NCBI RefSeq assembly: GCF_002078875.1
Contig: NC_034420.1
Span: forward strand, 4,649,814 to 4,713,813
Direction of reading: 5' to 3'
Length of the DNA: 64,000 bases
Source: Numida meleagris
Lineage: Eukaryota; Chordata; Aves; Galliformes; Numididae
Of the stretch, positions 22,011-34,700 are shown piece after piece; positions within the stretch are counted from its first letter, which is position 1, and each line of letters opens with the position of its first letter. The notes under the pieces are model-generated. The model had not been told where the DNA came from. It did not search any database and worked only from the letters and a program-made list of their open reading frames with translations. The position numbers and the translations under genes are program-made.

Positions 22011-25000
22011 GTGCATCACCTGATCCAGATCTTCCATAGATAGCAAATATAAAGCAATAAATGGGACATGTTGTACTTGCTGCTGATGCACGTACAGATA
22101 TTGGATATGTAGCACGTTACACGTGCCTAATAATCTTTGGACTCGTTATTAGACCAGCATAAGATTTCCTCTATTCACGTGCAGTAGCTATTTACCTGAC
22201 ATTACAGCACAAGTGGTAGCAAAAGCATAACTATAGGGTAGCCCAAGAACATTAAAACACTAACTCCTGCAGGGTAATAAAAAAAAAAAAAAAAAAAGGA
22301 GAAGCTGAGAAGTGAAAAACAGTTTTTTCTTCAGGAGTTTTAAAAAATGTGACCACTTTTTGTGTTAGCAAAGTGAAATCAACAGGAGGTATAGAGGGAG
22401 GACTCAAATTTTAATGGATTACTGAAGCCTACGCTAAATCTCTCTTTATATTTGAGGTTGATTCTTAAACTGAACTTATTTACAATGCTTGTTTCATGAA
22501 TTTTCTAATGATCCCTTGTACTATTACATTATATGTAGCCATTAGAACTGCCGCTCAGAACAGACAGAATGCAAAATGCAATAATCACTTGAAAGTTCAA
22601 GAGAAAACAAAGCACCTCACATTTACTTTGTGCCCCTAAATAACCCACTAAAACTAGATCAAAACATCACAATAGTGCATGCAATATTAGAAAGTATTAA
22701 AAAACCACAAAATACATGGTACACGATGTACCTATCTGTTCATTAAAAAACAACCCACAAAACAGGTCTTAAAAGCCTGCACTTTTCAACATCAACAATT
22801 GGAAATAAGCTCGTGATTCAGAGATTCAAATGTTGCTTACTATTTTATGCACGGACTATTTTTGAAATGAGAAAGTCTGGTAATCCAGCTTTGGCATATC
22901 ACAAGTTCTTAGCAAATAAATAAAAGGGTTACTTAACTACTGTATTTTCCACTTTACATATTACCAAGAAGGACATCACTTACTTCTGGATCACCCTTGC
23001 ATTTTTTAGAAAAGATAATAAATTAAATGCAATTTTAAACGAAATATCACTATAATAAGAATATTTTGTTGCATAACACAGCACTGATGACAATTGGGCT
23101 GGTTTTGATGTCAGTCCAAAAAGTCAAAGTATATTCGGACAGTCCATTTGGTACAACAATGTATTTCTATTGATGCCTTCCTTACGATTTTTCACATTGT
23201 ATTTTATCTTTTCAGATACCGAATTTTCCTTTTAGAGTAGCCAATCTTTCTAAATATCATGTTGAAAATTAAATGTGTTTAGAACAACATTTGAAGTAGC
23301 CATGTTACAACTGTTCTGATAATTGATTTTTAGTTTACCTTACAAAAGACATGCAGTGCTCATAGGCATTCTGTGGTGTTCCTTATTGCAGGGAAGAAAA
23401 ACCCTCACAAGTCAGTTTTTTTGTTTTCTATTTTTAATAAATAAAAGCTATAGGAAGTATTTCCAGAGTAAGGGCAGTCAAAATCATAACTACAACAAAA
23501 TCAAACACTGCAACAATTACATATGCTGTGTTTTTCTGTCTGCCTTGGCATACATATTGTTATGTCCATTATCATCCAAGAGTTCAGTACTGGAGCTTCT
23601 TAAAAATCTCAGAACTGTTTAAACCTGTTATGAAGGTAACATCCCATTAAGAAAATAACATGCCATCAATGAGCGATGGAAAGCCCAGAAGCGACAAGAC
23701 TGAGCTTTCTACCATCCTTAGCTTCACATTGTGCACTAACTGCTATGGATTTACACTTCATTTTCCACATTGTTTTGGGCAGTGAGTGTGAATATTGAGC
23801 ACATCCCCTTCTCAGCACTGAGAAGTTTTAGAATCACAGTTGACACTTAAGAAGGAAACTCCACATTTTTTCTCAGAGTACTTTATGTCAGTTAAAAAAA
23901 GCAGCTGGACAAAGACAGGAACAAATTTCTGAATGTCATTAAAGATATGGGTTCTGTCTGATGAACCTCATCAGATGAAGATCACCAAAGACTTGAAAAC
24001 TCTACCACTACAATTTCACTCTTAGCTAAGAACCTGTGAGCGCTGAACGTCCGAAGCAAAGCATAGCACACAGGAAACCACTCTTCATTTTCATTTCCTC
24101 TGATAAAAATTGTGTGCTTTTGGACTGTTGTACACTCTCTGCGAACATGAGAGATGGCAAACAGTGGATAGGATCCAGAAGAGGAAGGAAACTAGTGGCC
24201 TTCAATCATCCACTACACAAAATTATTTCCATTGGCTCACTATTGGATATTTATACAATTTACAACCTTGAAACTTTTTTCCAGATTTGCCAAAATATTA
24301 TTTACATCCTACGTATTTGTAGCTGGTCATCAAAAGTGCAGCAGCTCCCACACTGATTCCCAGCCCGGATGGGAACACCAGCCCTTAGAAGCAGATCGTG
24401 TTGCACCAGCTCAAAGGTTTGTGTCACAAGCAATGAAAACAGAACAATTACAAATAGCAAAAAGTTTAAAACATTTTTTAATAGAAGCGCATAAACTCAT
24501 CCAGAACGTATCACTAGTTATACCAGTGAGACTGAGATGACATCTACTTTTCTTCCAAGATACACAGACATAGAACAGTAAAAAGAATCTGAAGCAGAAT
24601 TAAAGAACGGTGACAGGATGAAATTCTGTGGGTGTCCTGGCATTTCTTAGATGCGTGAAGGGTCTCATTCTCCTCTCTGAGAATGTTTCACCAATATTCA
24701 AAACAGCTGTAACTGTCCCCGCATGGCAAACACTGCCCAAATAAAAAAAATAGTGATCTCCCATAATTATAAAGTATTTCCGCTCCTAAATAAAAACTAC
24801 TTACAAATATTAATTAGACTTCAGAACAACCGTGAGAGCTAAATCTGTATTAGCCTTAGTCTACAGGAAAAGTTAAGCATCAAGAGGGTAAGCGCCCCAT
24901 CCGAGGCCATGCAAAGAGATTGCTGCACACTAGGAACCCTGATTTCCACTCTTTTATTTTCAGCTTGTAGTATGTTTGGTTTCTACACAGTCAAGGGTGT

Positions 25001-28000
25001 ATACAGATAAAACAAAAAAGAATCAATCCATGACAGCCCAATAAGTTATCAATTAATATAATTACTTAAAATTAGTATAGCTGAACAAATTCATAAAAGG
25101 GATTTAAAGGTCTAACGTGAACTGGCCACTTCAAAAGACCGAGTTTGCTTAAAGTAATTGCCTAAACAACGTTATTACTCTTCTACTGCCTAGAAAGAAC
25201 AAACAATACTATTATCTACTGATAAAATGTTGCTAATGAAGAAAGGTAGAATAATTTATCACTGCATAATTAACACAATGCAGTTAAGCATGCTTTAACG
25301 ATTCTGTATAACAGTTTCCTATCACTAGAGAATACTTTTGAGTTAGGAAATAATTGTCTAAATAATTTTTGATTAAGTCTTTGATCAAACTGATCAACAT
25401 TTACAGAAGTGAGATAAATGTAAATGCCCATGCAATGAATGACAACTTCCTTCATTTAATTGCCCATTGGTGGTCTTTCTTCTTTCTAATCCTAGGGTTG
25501 AATGCTGCCTTTAATTAAGTTAATGGGATTATTAACCTTACTAGCAACAGAGCTAAGACGTCAAGCTGGTTTATGCAAGTTGTGCTCCTCCAGCCATTAC
25601 CTCTCTCTCTGGCTTTCACCAGCACTTACTCATTTTTTCATTTAATTTTTAGTGGCATTTTTCCTGTGTCCTGTCCTCTTTTTGGGCTTTTTCTTTCTGT
25701 TTTCTCATTAGCTTTATTTAGCTCTCATGTTTCACGATTTGAATGCTGTTAATTTCCACAAGTGTTTTCCTGTACATTCACACTAATCCACAAGCTATCT
25801 GAGAACTTCCAGGCACGGCGCTTCCATATTACTCCAGGGTTTTGATTTTAAACATATCAGTGTGCTATAGTGCTAGAGAAGCATAACTGACATCAAAGGA
25901 CTTGTACTTTTCTTGACTCAAGCAAGTCCAATGCCAAGAATTTTACGACCATTCTCCCTTAACTCTTATCCACTTATGTTCAAATACTCCATAACTCTAC
26001 ACATGATAGGTACATTCACTCCTGCTGGCAAGAGCAGAAGCTGTACCACTCCTAGTCATGTACCTTTCATTTATTGTTTCTTCTTAATAGAAAACTATGC
26101 TGCTGAGGGGGAACTTTTCTTGAACTTGAGATTACACAGGGCTCCTGTGTACGTCTCCACAGAGGATGCTCCTATATGAAGATGATATTGCTGATGAGAT
26201 TTATCAGCAATTTTCAGACACCTACAAGACTAGTCTCAGTACTCATCAAATGTCGTAATCATGCAAACAGCTATGAGTTTAGGCACATTACCTAGCATTT
26301 CAGTTGAGAACACCACCTGTTGTTCATTTACGTTATTATTCCTCACTCTGTCCAAGAACCACATCCCTTCTTTCTTTAAAGCCTTGATGAAACCTCTCCT
26401 ACCTCAATCTGATACTAATAATTCTCATATGCTTATTAATGATGCTATAATATACTTTCTCTCTGCTAGCAGTGTCAACTTAGGAAAATAATGCTTAAGT
26501 AAGGTTTTATTAGAGACCACTTGTAAGGCTGTGTAAAATTAGGATAATGAAGTAAATGCAGTCCTTAAAAATACCTCATATCAATGAGGAAAAAAAAAGT
26601 CCTTTTGTGTGCATAAACTATTAACCTAATTACTTGGAAGTTCCTTGCCTCCTTAAACACCAATTTTTATCAGAAATGACATAACGTCCCATAGGGATCC
26701 TTTGTCTTAAAGGTTTGAGTTAAAGTTAGGAAACAGTTAAACAGGAAAAAAGAGCAATGAATGAAACTCAATGGATTATCATCTTATGGCATATGACACA
26801 GGTGACACTGTATCTCAACAGCTTCCATAAAAACATTTGCAGAAATGTTTTAAATTCTAGTCCTCAGGTAGCATGGTGAAGTCAGAAGAAGGCAACATAA
26901 GTTTCCCAGAAGACAACTATACCTCAAGTGTTGTACCATCTTTAAAAAAAAACAACCAAAATTATTTGTAAAAATTGATTCACAGAAATGGATAAATGAA
27001 TACAACTGTTACACAAAATGACCAAGGACAACTCAAAACCTCCAAAGTGAAATTCCCAGCGTCCACAGAGCAAGTGGCTGGCAGAGCCAGAATTGAGGTC
27101 TGAAAGGTGTTCCTCCCCAAAGTGCAATGTAATATTTGCTTGCACATCACCATAGCAAAAGAGAACAGTTCTGTGGGGTTTTTTTTGTTTGTTTTTTTAA
27201 TCAAGTAGAATAGGCTCCATTGCTTATTCAGTTTCACAACGCAGTCCACGTGAGGGAACAGAAAACCCCTGAAACAGTTCTGAAGAAAATGTATAGGGAC
27301 TGTAGGCGCAGTTTAACAGAGGTAACAATCACAAGCTCTTCACAAGTCCAAAGAAACTACTGCAAGCTTGTACGTTTCCAAACGTTCTTTAGCAGTGTTG
27401 ACTTTGAAATGGTTTGTTTAAAAATTTGAGAATAAGAAGAAAATAACTGCACACTAAGCTATAATGATCCTACTATAAACCTAAAGAAAACAACGCCTGG
27501 AAAGAAACAAACATCTCATACTCAAGTCCACTTCTATACCAGTCACAGCCACGCCCCCACCTCACATAAACTAAACCTAATATATTCTTTTTTTCCCCAC
27601 TGTTCCAACTGTTTTTCAGCTGTTGTCACAGGAAGTCTTCCTCAGAGCAAGCCAGTTCACATTTTCTATTGTTTTGTTTCCCAGATTTGACACATCGTAA
27701 TTCTTATTCTTGAGGAAATCCAACAAAACGGGAACTGACCTCTTGAGAGAGCATCACATCATGGTAACATCACCTACAGTAACTGCACCGTAAAGTCGGG
27801 ATTGATTTAGTGTAAAAAAGCAAACAAACTAAACGCTCAACCATTTCCCCAACACCTTCACTCTCCTACAAGTTCTTTAAAGAGCTCCAGACCGTCAATG
27901 AAGGATTAGGGACAATTTCTATAAGCAGAACTCATAAAAGAAGGAACAATTAGACACATTACATGGACTGGCATTGGGAGTTCTTCCAATGTGTCCAGTC

Positions 28001-29003
28001 AATAAAGTATCTTAGTTAACCATCTCCATAGTAACTCACCTTTTTTCAGTTATGCCTCAGATGAACTGCTATCTAGCAGATGGGTCCAGGATTTCAAGCG
28101 CTCTGTACATTTATGAAACACAAACACCCAGATACGCACTTCTGCCTTTACAGTAGTCACACATGAAACAATCCCCCTGACAAAGCATTCTACTAAATCC
28201 TTCACAAGCTATTTTACCAATGTTCCAAGATTGAAAGCATTTCTCCTCTTCACAAAGAAAGACAATGCAATCCCATTTTTTAACACATAAGGTTTACTGA
28301 GGCAAGAAGAAGAGTGAAGTACAGACCAACCCTGCTATTTAAAGCCTCTATTAGCTTCAGGAGGGTGTTCTGCCTTACAGGCAGGGGAAAAAGCAGTCTC
28401 TTATCTCTGTCCCTCTCAGTGCAGGAAGGAAACTGGAAACAAACACTATAAATGCTTTATTATCCTGAACTGAAATCAATAAACTATCAACAGTTTTAAC
28501 CTAATTTACTAGGAAACAGAATTGGAGAAGTCTCTGACAAAGATTTTCATATACATTAAGAGTCATCAGATTGTAAGATTTTGGTCAATATTGAGCCAGA
28601 CACTGACCTACAGGTGAAATGACCCATATGCCATTACCGATTTTCCCAGTCATCCAAAGTCCCTCGGTAATTTCTAACTTGCGTGAAATCTTATGAATTA
28701 TTGAAGTAAAAAAATAAAAAGCAAAGAGCAAAGGACAGAAAAGTTTTTCTCATGCCTTTTTTTTTTTTGTAGGTATGTGTATGTAACTCTTTCAAAAGAA
28801 ATTCTACATGAGAACTTCAACTATCAACCACATGGATTTCTGAGCTTCACACATGCTTTGGCTAGGTAAGGCATGACAACAGAACTCCAGGTACCACAGA
28901 ATTAAACAGATGTTTACAAACAGACTTTTTGCACTCCCCAGAAGTAGAGCCTCCTACTGAGAAGAGAATTAGGAGGTGCGCGTTGGAGTACTTTGCAAAT
29001 AGC
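22011..29003. other. TENM2 upstream intron, no gene seen
   Basis: Seven kilobases of AT-rich sequence. It contains a 19-nt A-run at 22279-22297 and scattered open frames up to 106 codons (24036-24356) without recognisable domains. No repeat family was identified. Confidence 0.5.
22279..22297. repeat. poly-A run
   Basis: Nineteen consecutive A. It may be a remnant retroposon tail, but no recognisable element lies to its left. It is a likely polymorphic length marker. Confidence 0.85.
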
Positions 29004-29715
29004 TGTAAGAGATAATTCTTTTTCGCACCTTTGTCTCAAAGCTTGCTGAGGAACACAAATGGACAAGTCCAGGCAAGTCCTGGTCAAAGTTCCAGAAATC
29101 CTTTGTCTGAAGATTTGCAGGCCAGGGCAAGGAGAGAGAGATAAGTAGTAGCTTAATGGCCTGGAAACGGTCTTTTGTGTGGGCTCATCTCGAGGGAGAT
29201 AGCCATCTCAGGGGTGCTGCACTTGACTCTTACCGAAGTGCCCAGGAATGCCACGTTGGCAGAAGAAGAAGGATAAAAATAGGACCTACAACCAAGAGAG
29301 GTTAGGTCTCTGACATCAGATTCCTTGTGACATGCTACCTGCCTGCTGCTGGACCCTCCTGGGCCTGCTGCCCGCTTGCTGCCTAACGACAGCCACTCTG
29401 CTGCTGCCTTCTCCTGGGCTCCTGTATCGGCCTCGGACCATTGGAACATCGTGCAACAGGACGCTGCTCAATCTTTGGTGGTGACTATCCCCGCTTCACA
29501 TCATTCTTGCTCTTTCCTATCTTTCCTATCGCCTGCTTTCCCTTCCCCATCACCCTAATTCGTAATAATTGCCGGCCTTCCTTTCCCCATCTCCCTGATT
29601 GCCTAGGATTTGTAATAAACTGGTCGGATCACCATTGAACCGTTGTTTCTTAATCTCATGTTGGGTACACATATATCAAAGAACCTCCTCTCGCTCTGAT
29701 AATCGGAGTGAGACA
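29004..29715 (+). mobile_element. Solo LTR of an endogenous retrovirus (ERVL- or ERV1-like, family not recognised)
   Basis: This 712-bp block begins TGTAAGAGATAATTC and ends GTGAGACA, the TG...CA ends of an LTR. It is flanked by ATAGC and ATGGC, a 5-bp target duplication with one mismatch. A TATA-like GATAAAAATAG lies near 29270 and an AATAAA signal at 29614-29619, which together give a U3-R-U5 layout on the plus strand. The sequence is richer in G+C than its surroundings. No internal retroviral genes or second LTR are present, so it is a solo LTR left by recombination. Frames of 60-98 codons inside it are not genes. It is antisense to TENM2. Confidence 0.75.
29614..29619 (+). promoter_or_regulatory. 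Polyadenylation signal AATAAA of the solo LTR
   Basis: An AATAAA sits about 100 bp before the 3' end of the LTR, the expected place at the end of R. It is on the plus strand and would not affect TENM2 transcripts, which run the other way. Confidence 0.55.
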
Positions 29716-31636
29716 ATGGCAAAGCAGAAAACATGGGAAAGTGACACCTCTAATAAAACTGCTGTAAAGATTTCAACTAAAACAGAAGTTACTGACCAAC
29801 TTTGGACAACTGCAGTTGTCTTTCCAGTAACACAAGATAACAGGCAACATAGAAGATGATATCCAAAAGTACTACACTGGGGATCAAGAATAAATATATA
29901 AATACCTACACATTTTTTTCTTCACAGTGACTCCATTCTAGAAAAAGTTGTTCCCCAAACAACAAGGGCAGCTTTCTAGGGATAAAAGTTTAGTCCTTAT
30001 ACAAGCAGCCAGAATACAAACCAGAAAAAGAAAACAAATGTTTGTTCCATCATATGTAATTAAACCAAGCAAAACCCTGCAAATCTGTAACAAACTTCCT
30101 CAACTTGTCTCACTAAGTTCTGAAACATCATTAATGATAAAAAGATCAACGTGTTTTATTTCAGCCACCATAAGAACAAAGGATTTCATCTCGTATCTTC
30201 CATCTACCTCCTGCTATACTCCTGTTTCTTGAGGGGCAAGCTAACAGAATGACAAACTGAGGAAGCACACCAGAAGTTGAGAAGCAACAGAAATCAAGTT
30301 TTAACAATGTATCTAGATTGTAAAACTCCAGAATTTTGACTGAAGAGAGTTACACTGTAACACACATACACAATTTACAAATTTCCTTGCTGAATTTTTT
30401 CATAAAATATCTTCTCTATTTTTGGAGACAAGTCTCTTCATTCAATCTCATGAAAGGATTACAAAGAACAAAGAAGTCTGCATGAACTTGAACTCCTGTT
30501 CCACTGAAAGTTATTTCTTCCTTTATTTTTAAAACAACTTCGTGTCTACTTTCAGCTACTTTTTGCCTTTTTCTTTTAAATTTATGAATATCTGTTATTT
30601 GTACATAGTGATTTTCTAGCATAAAATAAAATTAGTTAACTCCTTTCCTGTAGATACATTCAAGGACATCTATAAACTTGCAGAATATCTTGACTGAATC
30701 CTCTGTTTTCCAGCTGGATCAGTTTAGTTCAGAACTAACACTAGTTCTCAGAAATTCAAGCCTAAACAAGCAAACTTTCCCCTCTGCTTTGCACAGGTGA
30801 GAAACATTAGCTAGCTGCCTTTCTATCAGTTATTTAGCCATCTGAAATGTTTTATATTCACTATCAAAGACTTTCAAGAGACTACTGGATTATTTTCCAA
30901 TAATCAAGACTACAGAATTAGGAAATGTCCCATTTAGAAATTGAGTTCTGAATGATAAGAATGAAATACAAATTGGTCCATGCTTCCATGACTCCATTTA
31001 GACTGCATTAATATTAGTTCTGATCCAGTACAAGTGCATCACCAGACAGATGGTCAGATCAGTGCTTCAAATGGGACAATTTAAACATTGTAATTCAACA
31101 TGAAATTGTGACATATCAGTTAATTAGATTTTTAAAATGAAGAATAAAAATGCTTTTGAAAGTTATCTCATATGTAGAGACTCATCCATACATCCCAAGA
31201 ATTCCACAAATCAGGTAAATTTAATAATAAGTCTACTTATCTATATAGCAGCAGGATAATCCTCATTTTGCTATGTAATGTGATTTATCATTAAAAAAAA
31301 ACAACAAACATGTTTCTTTATCATTCCTAGTAACAGCCTCACTATGGGAGAGCAAGGTGTCAATACCATGAAAATCATCCACAACCTCTAATAAAACATA
31401 CATACATTGGACTACAAATGCTGTGTTTCAGCAGCACTGCTTAATCAAAAACTCTGATTCACATTAGAGCCCTGTACAGTAAAGGAAGATGGAATAAAAT
31501 AACAGAGACATATACAAGGAAACAGAGAATTTTTCATCTAGATCAGTGAATGATGAAAAGCAAAGCAAACCATATTGAAAGTACCAGAGCCAGATGTAAT
31601 GGACAAGTACGTACAAAATTTTTAGAGAAGCAAAGT
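29716..31636. other. TENM2 upstream intron, no gene seen
   Basis: AT-rich. Frames such as 29948-30232 (94 codons) show no recognised domains. Confidence 0.5.
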
Positions 31637-31714
31637 ATCCCTGCTCATGGCAGGTGGAATTGAGTTCAGATCATTTTTAAAGGTTCTATCAAACCCAAGC
31701 CATTCTATGATTTT
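31637..31714 (+). mobile_element. CR1 3' end fragment
   Basis: A very short copy: CCTGCTCATGGCAGGTGGAA, then AAACCCAAGCCATTCTATGA, which is the last ~80 bp of CR1 including one octamer. It is 5' truncated and diverged. Confidence 0.8.
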
Positions 31715-34700
31715 AAAAAGCAAATTAATCAACCAATCAAAAAAGTCAGAATATGGGGCACTCGTATCAGTATTCTGACAATAACATAATATTTTCTTTT
31801 CTGTATTTATAACCATAAATACATTAAAATTCCTTGGATTTCAGCTAACTGATTCTGACCCATTTTCACTGCTTAGCTTCTACAAGCTTCTTAATTTTGA
31901 CTGTTCCATGAGCTCATCTTTATTACTTGAAATCCTACTCCTTCATTTCTCTTGGATTCACAAATTCAAGGTGGAGTTGCATTCAAAGCGATCTACAGTT
32001 CTCTTTATAAATGAATCCAGCACAGGGCAACATGGCACAGACTTGCAGAATTCAGCTATGCCTCATGTGCATTTCCAAAATTACTGAAAATTAATGAGTT
32101 TTTGCTGTGTGTATTTATTAGCAACTCTTTGAAGCAATCATTATTAGTAAACGTCTCTTGGAGAAATGGTCTGATAAAAGAAAAATAACTAATACATAAT
32201 CCCAGTACGTGAGGTACCACTTAACTGTTGCCGTGGATCCAAAGTGCACTAATAGATCAAACTCCGTATCTGGCAAACAATATTTAGGAAAACTAATTTT
32301 TTAAGTATGCTGAGCACACCTTAAAAATTAAAGCATAAAATACTTTCCCCTGGAAAGCGTTGTTGTTTTTTTTTTTTTCCCTCCACTATAAATTCTCCAT
32401 TACTCTTTGCCCCTAAGTAGGTAAGTTTTCATGTACAATTGAATTTATCTCCCTTAATAAAAGCATTAAAATCAAACTATTATACGTATAGTTAATTAAT
32501 CTTAGTACTATTGCAAATCCTGTAGCACTACAGGTGCACTGAGTATGGGAGTTACTCACTGAAAGGTACCCTGGAAGGGTTTCAGTCATCAGGAGAATGC
32601 TTCCAAGGCATTTGCAGCCACTTACAGGAAGTATTCAGGTGCTTTACTCTGTTTGAAGACGAGTTTTTTTGCATGGCGTTACTTTCATACGAGTCTTTTC
32701 AGGCAAATTTCAAAGAATGCATGGTTCACATACTTTAAACTGAATTAACTTATAATTCAACATTTGACAGAGCTAATGTTTAATTCTTTCTCGGGAGTCT
32801 ACAAAGGAAAATATTTTTTCCTTATCCAACAAACATTAAACTACAATTATGCTTTGCTTTGTTTTCACACTGAGGATTGAATTTGACACTGTAATCAGTA
32901 GAGAAAAACAGCCTGTGCTAGTTAATATATTTTAATTATTGGAGTCTCAATTCTCCTTGTTTTGTATTAGAAAGAATTAATAAGACCTAAATTTTGGAAT
33001 GGGGCATTAATGCTGATAGGCTTTCTTCCAGCATATTCTGTCTCATTATCCAAGCAATTCAAGGAATTACTTAGATGTGAATTAAAGCAGCGTGCAGATT
33101 TGAATCCAAGTATGGACACAACCACGCTTTCAGAAGCTTACAAATCCACGCACGTGGTTAATTGTTTTGAGTTTAACTAATGTTAATGGGAAGGCCAGAA
33201 TTATTGTTTCCTTTTCTAGTGCTTTAAATTTTATTTTGTCTTAGAGCAGATACCAGAAGCTAATGAAAGGATTTCAGTTTAACAGAACAAGGTTAATAAA
33301 CACTTTTCAAACAATGTCAGAGTCTACCGCATAGATCTTCAGAGCAAGTTTTATCTTCTTCACATAAAATTGATGATGATTATTAGGTCTGCAGCTCCTA
33401 TAAATCACTTCACCTCCATTGAGTTAATGGAGCTGTTGATTTGCGTCAGCTGAGCATTCCTCCAGATTCTTACCCCAAGCAGGGTCAGTATTGTCATTGA
33501 AAGCTCTTTTTTTCAGAGAAAATGCAAAGCTGCGTACCAGTAAACGTCATGATTATGTCCAAACTGTTTTTGTGCTAACGTTTAAACGCACCACTTAGAA
33601 GCTCAGCTGCTCAGCAGCACAGCTCTGTGTCGGCAGGCTCTTACCAGCCGGCCAGTACTCGTGCCCTGCTCACCTGCAGGCTGCCCACCCGCCCCACACC
33701 TCCCACCTGCAGCCTGCACAGCATGGAGGTGTTCCTGACTGCCCGGCATCCTCCCTGCAGCCCTGGCAATGGGAGAAATGCAGGGTAAAGGCAGAAGAGA
33801 GGAGATGTGGGCCCGATGCAGCCAAACTCAGTCTTTAGCTCAGGATTTACTCAACTGATGTGAGGTAACCCCACCAGACCATCTGTTTTGTAACCCTGAA
33901 CATGGCTGAAGGTACTCCTCAGTTTCTTTTGGAACCCACCTCACTTTTTTTGTAGCCACACTGTGTTGCCACAGAGGCCCATAAATACAGACAGTCTTGT
34001 CAACCATACTGTCATCTTCTGTTTTTCCTCTCTGAAATTGTACTATTCTTTTAGAAGACTATTATGAAGACTTGTCAGCAACTCTATGAACTGCTGATGA
34101 GGAAATTCCTTCTGTCCTTCAGAATTATGCTTGGACACAGTGTACATTTGCAGTGCCTCGTTAAAAAGCTTGCAATTAATTGCTTAAGGCACCTCCAAGG
34201 ACACAATGACCAACACAGGCAACTCAGTGAACACTCACATACAAGCTTTAACTTAAGTATAGTTTAGAAGCCGAAGCTTTTGCTCTTCACATCCCCTTAC
34301 AGATGATGCATAGACACACAAAACCACAAAGCACACTTTTTTCATTATAGAACAAAAGAAAATGAGCAAGTACATTCTGTAGACAGTACATGAAATGAGA
34401 TACTACACAGTAATTTATAACAGACTAATCAAACAGCATGTACATTGCTTACTTCCCCATTCAATGCATTTGAATATTTATTTATTTCCTGAAGCAAATA
34501 TTTGGAGTAGTCTTAATAGAAATCCTTCAAGTCTGTTATTATTTGATGGATTTTTTAATTCAAACTGACAGCAAATACTCTCTTCAGATTACATTCAGAC
34601 TCAATGGAAAATTTTAAAGCCTCCCATAGACCTTTAAAGGCAATTACGCCTGAGGATTTTTCTAGATTTACACCTGACTGAGATGGAAAGGTCTGCATAT

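Noticed and set aside
29153..29859. Several 60-98-codon ORFs with Ser/Pro-rich content
   Set aside because: They fall within or run out of the solo LTR; they have no gag, pol or env features.
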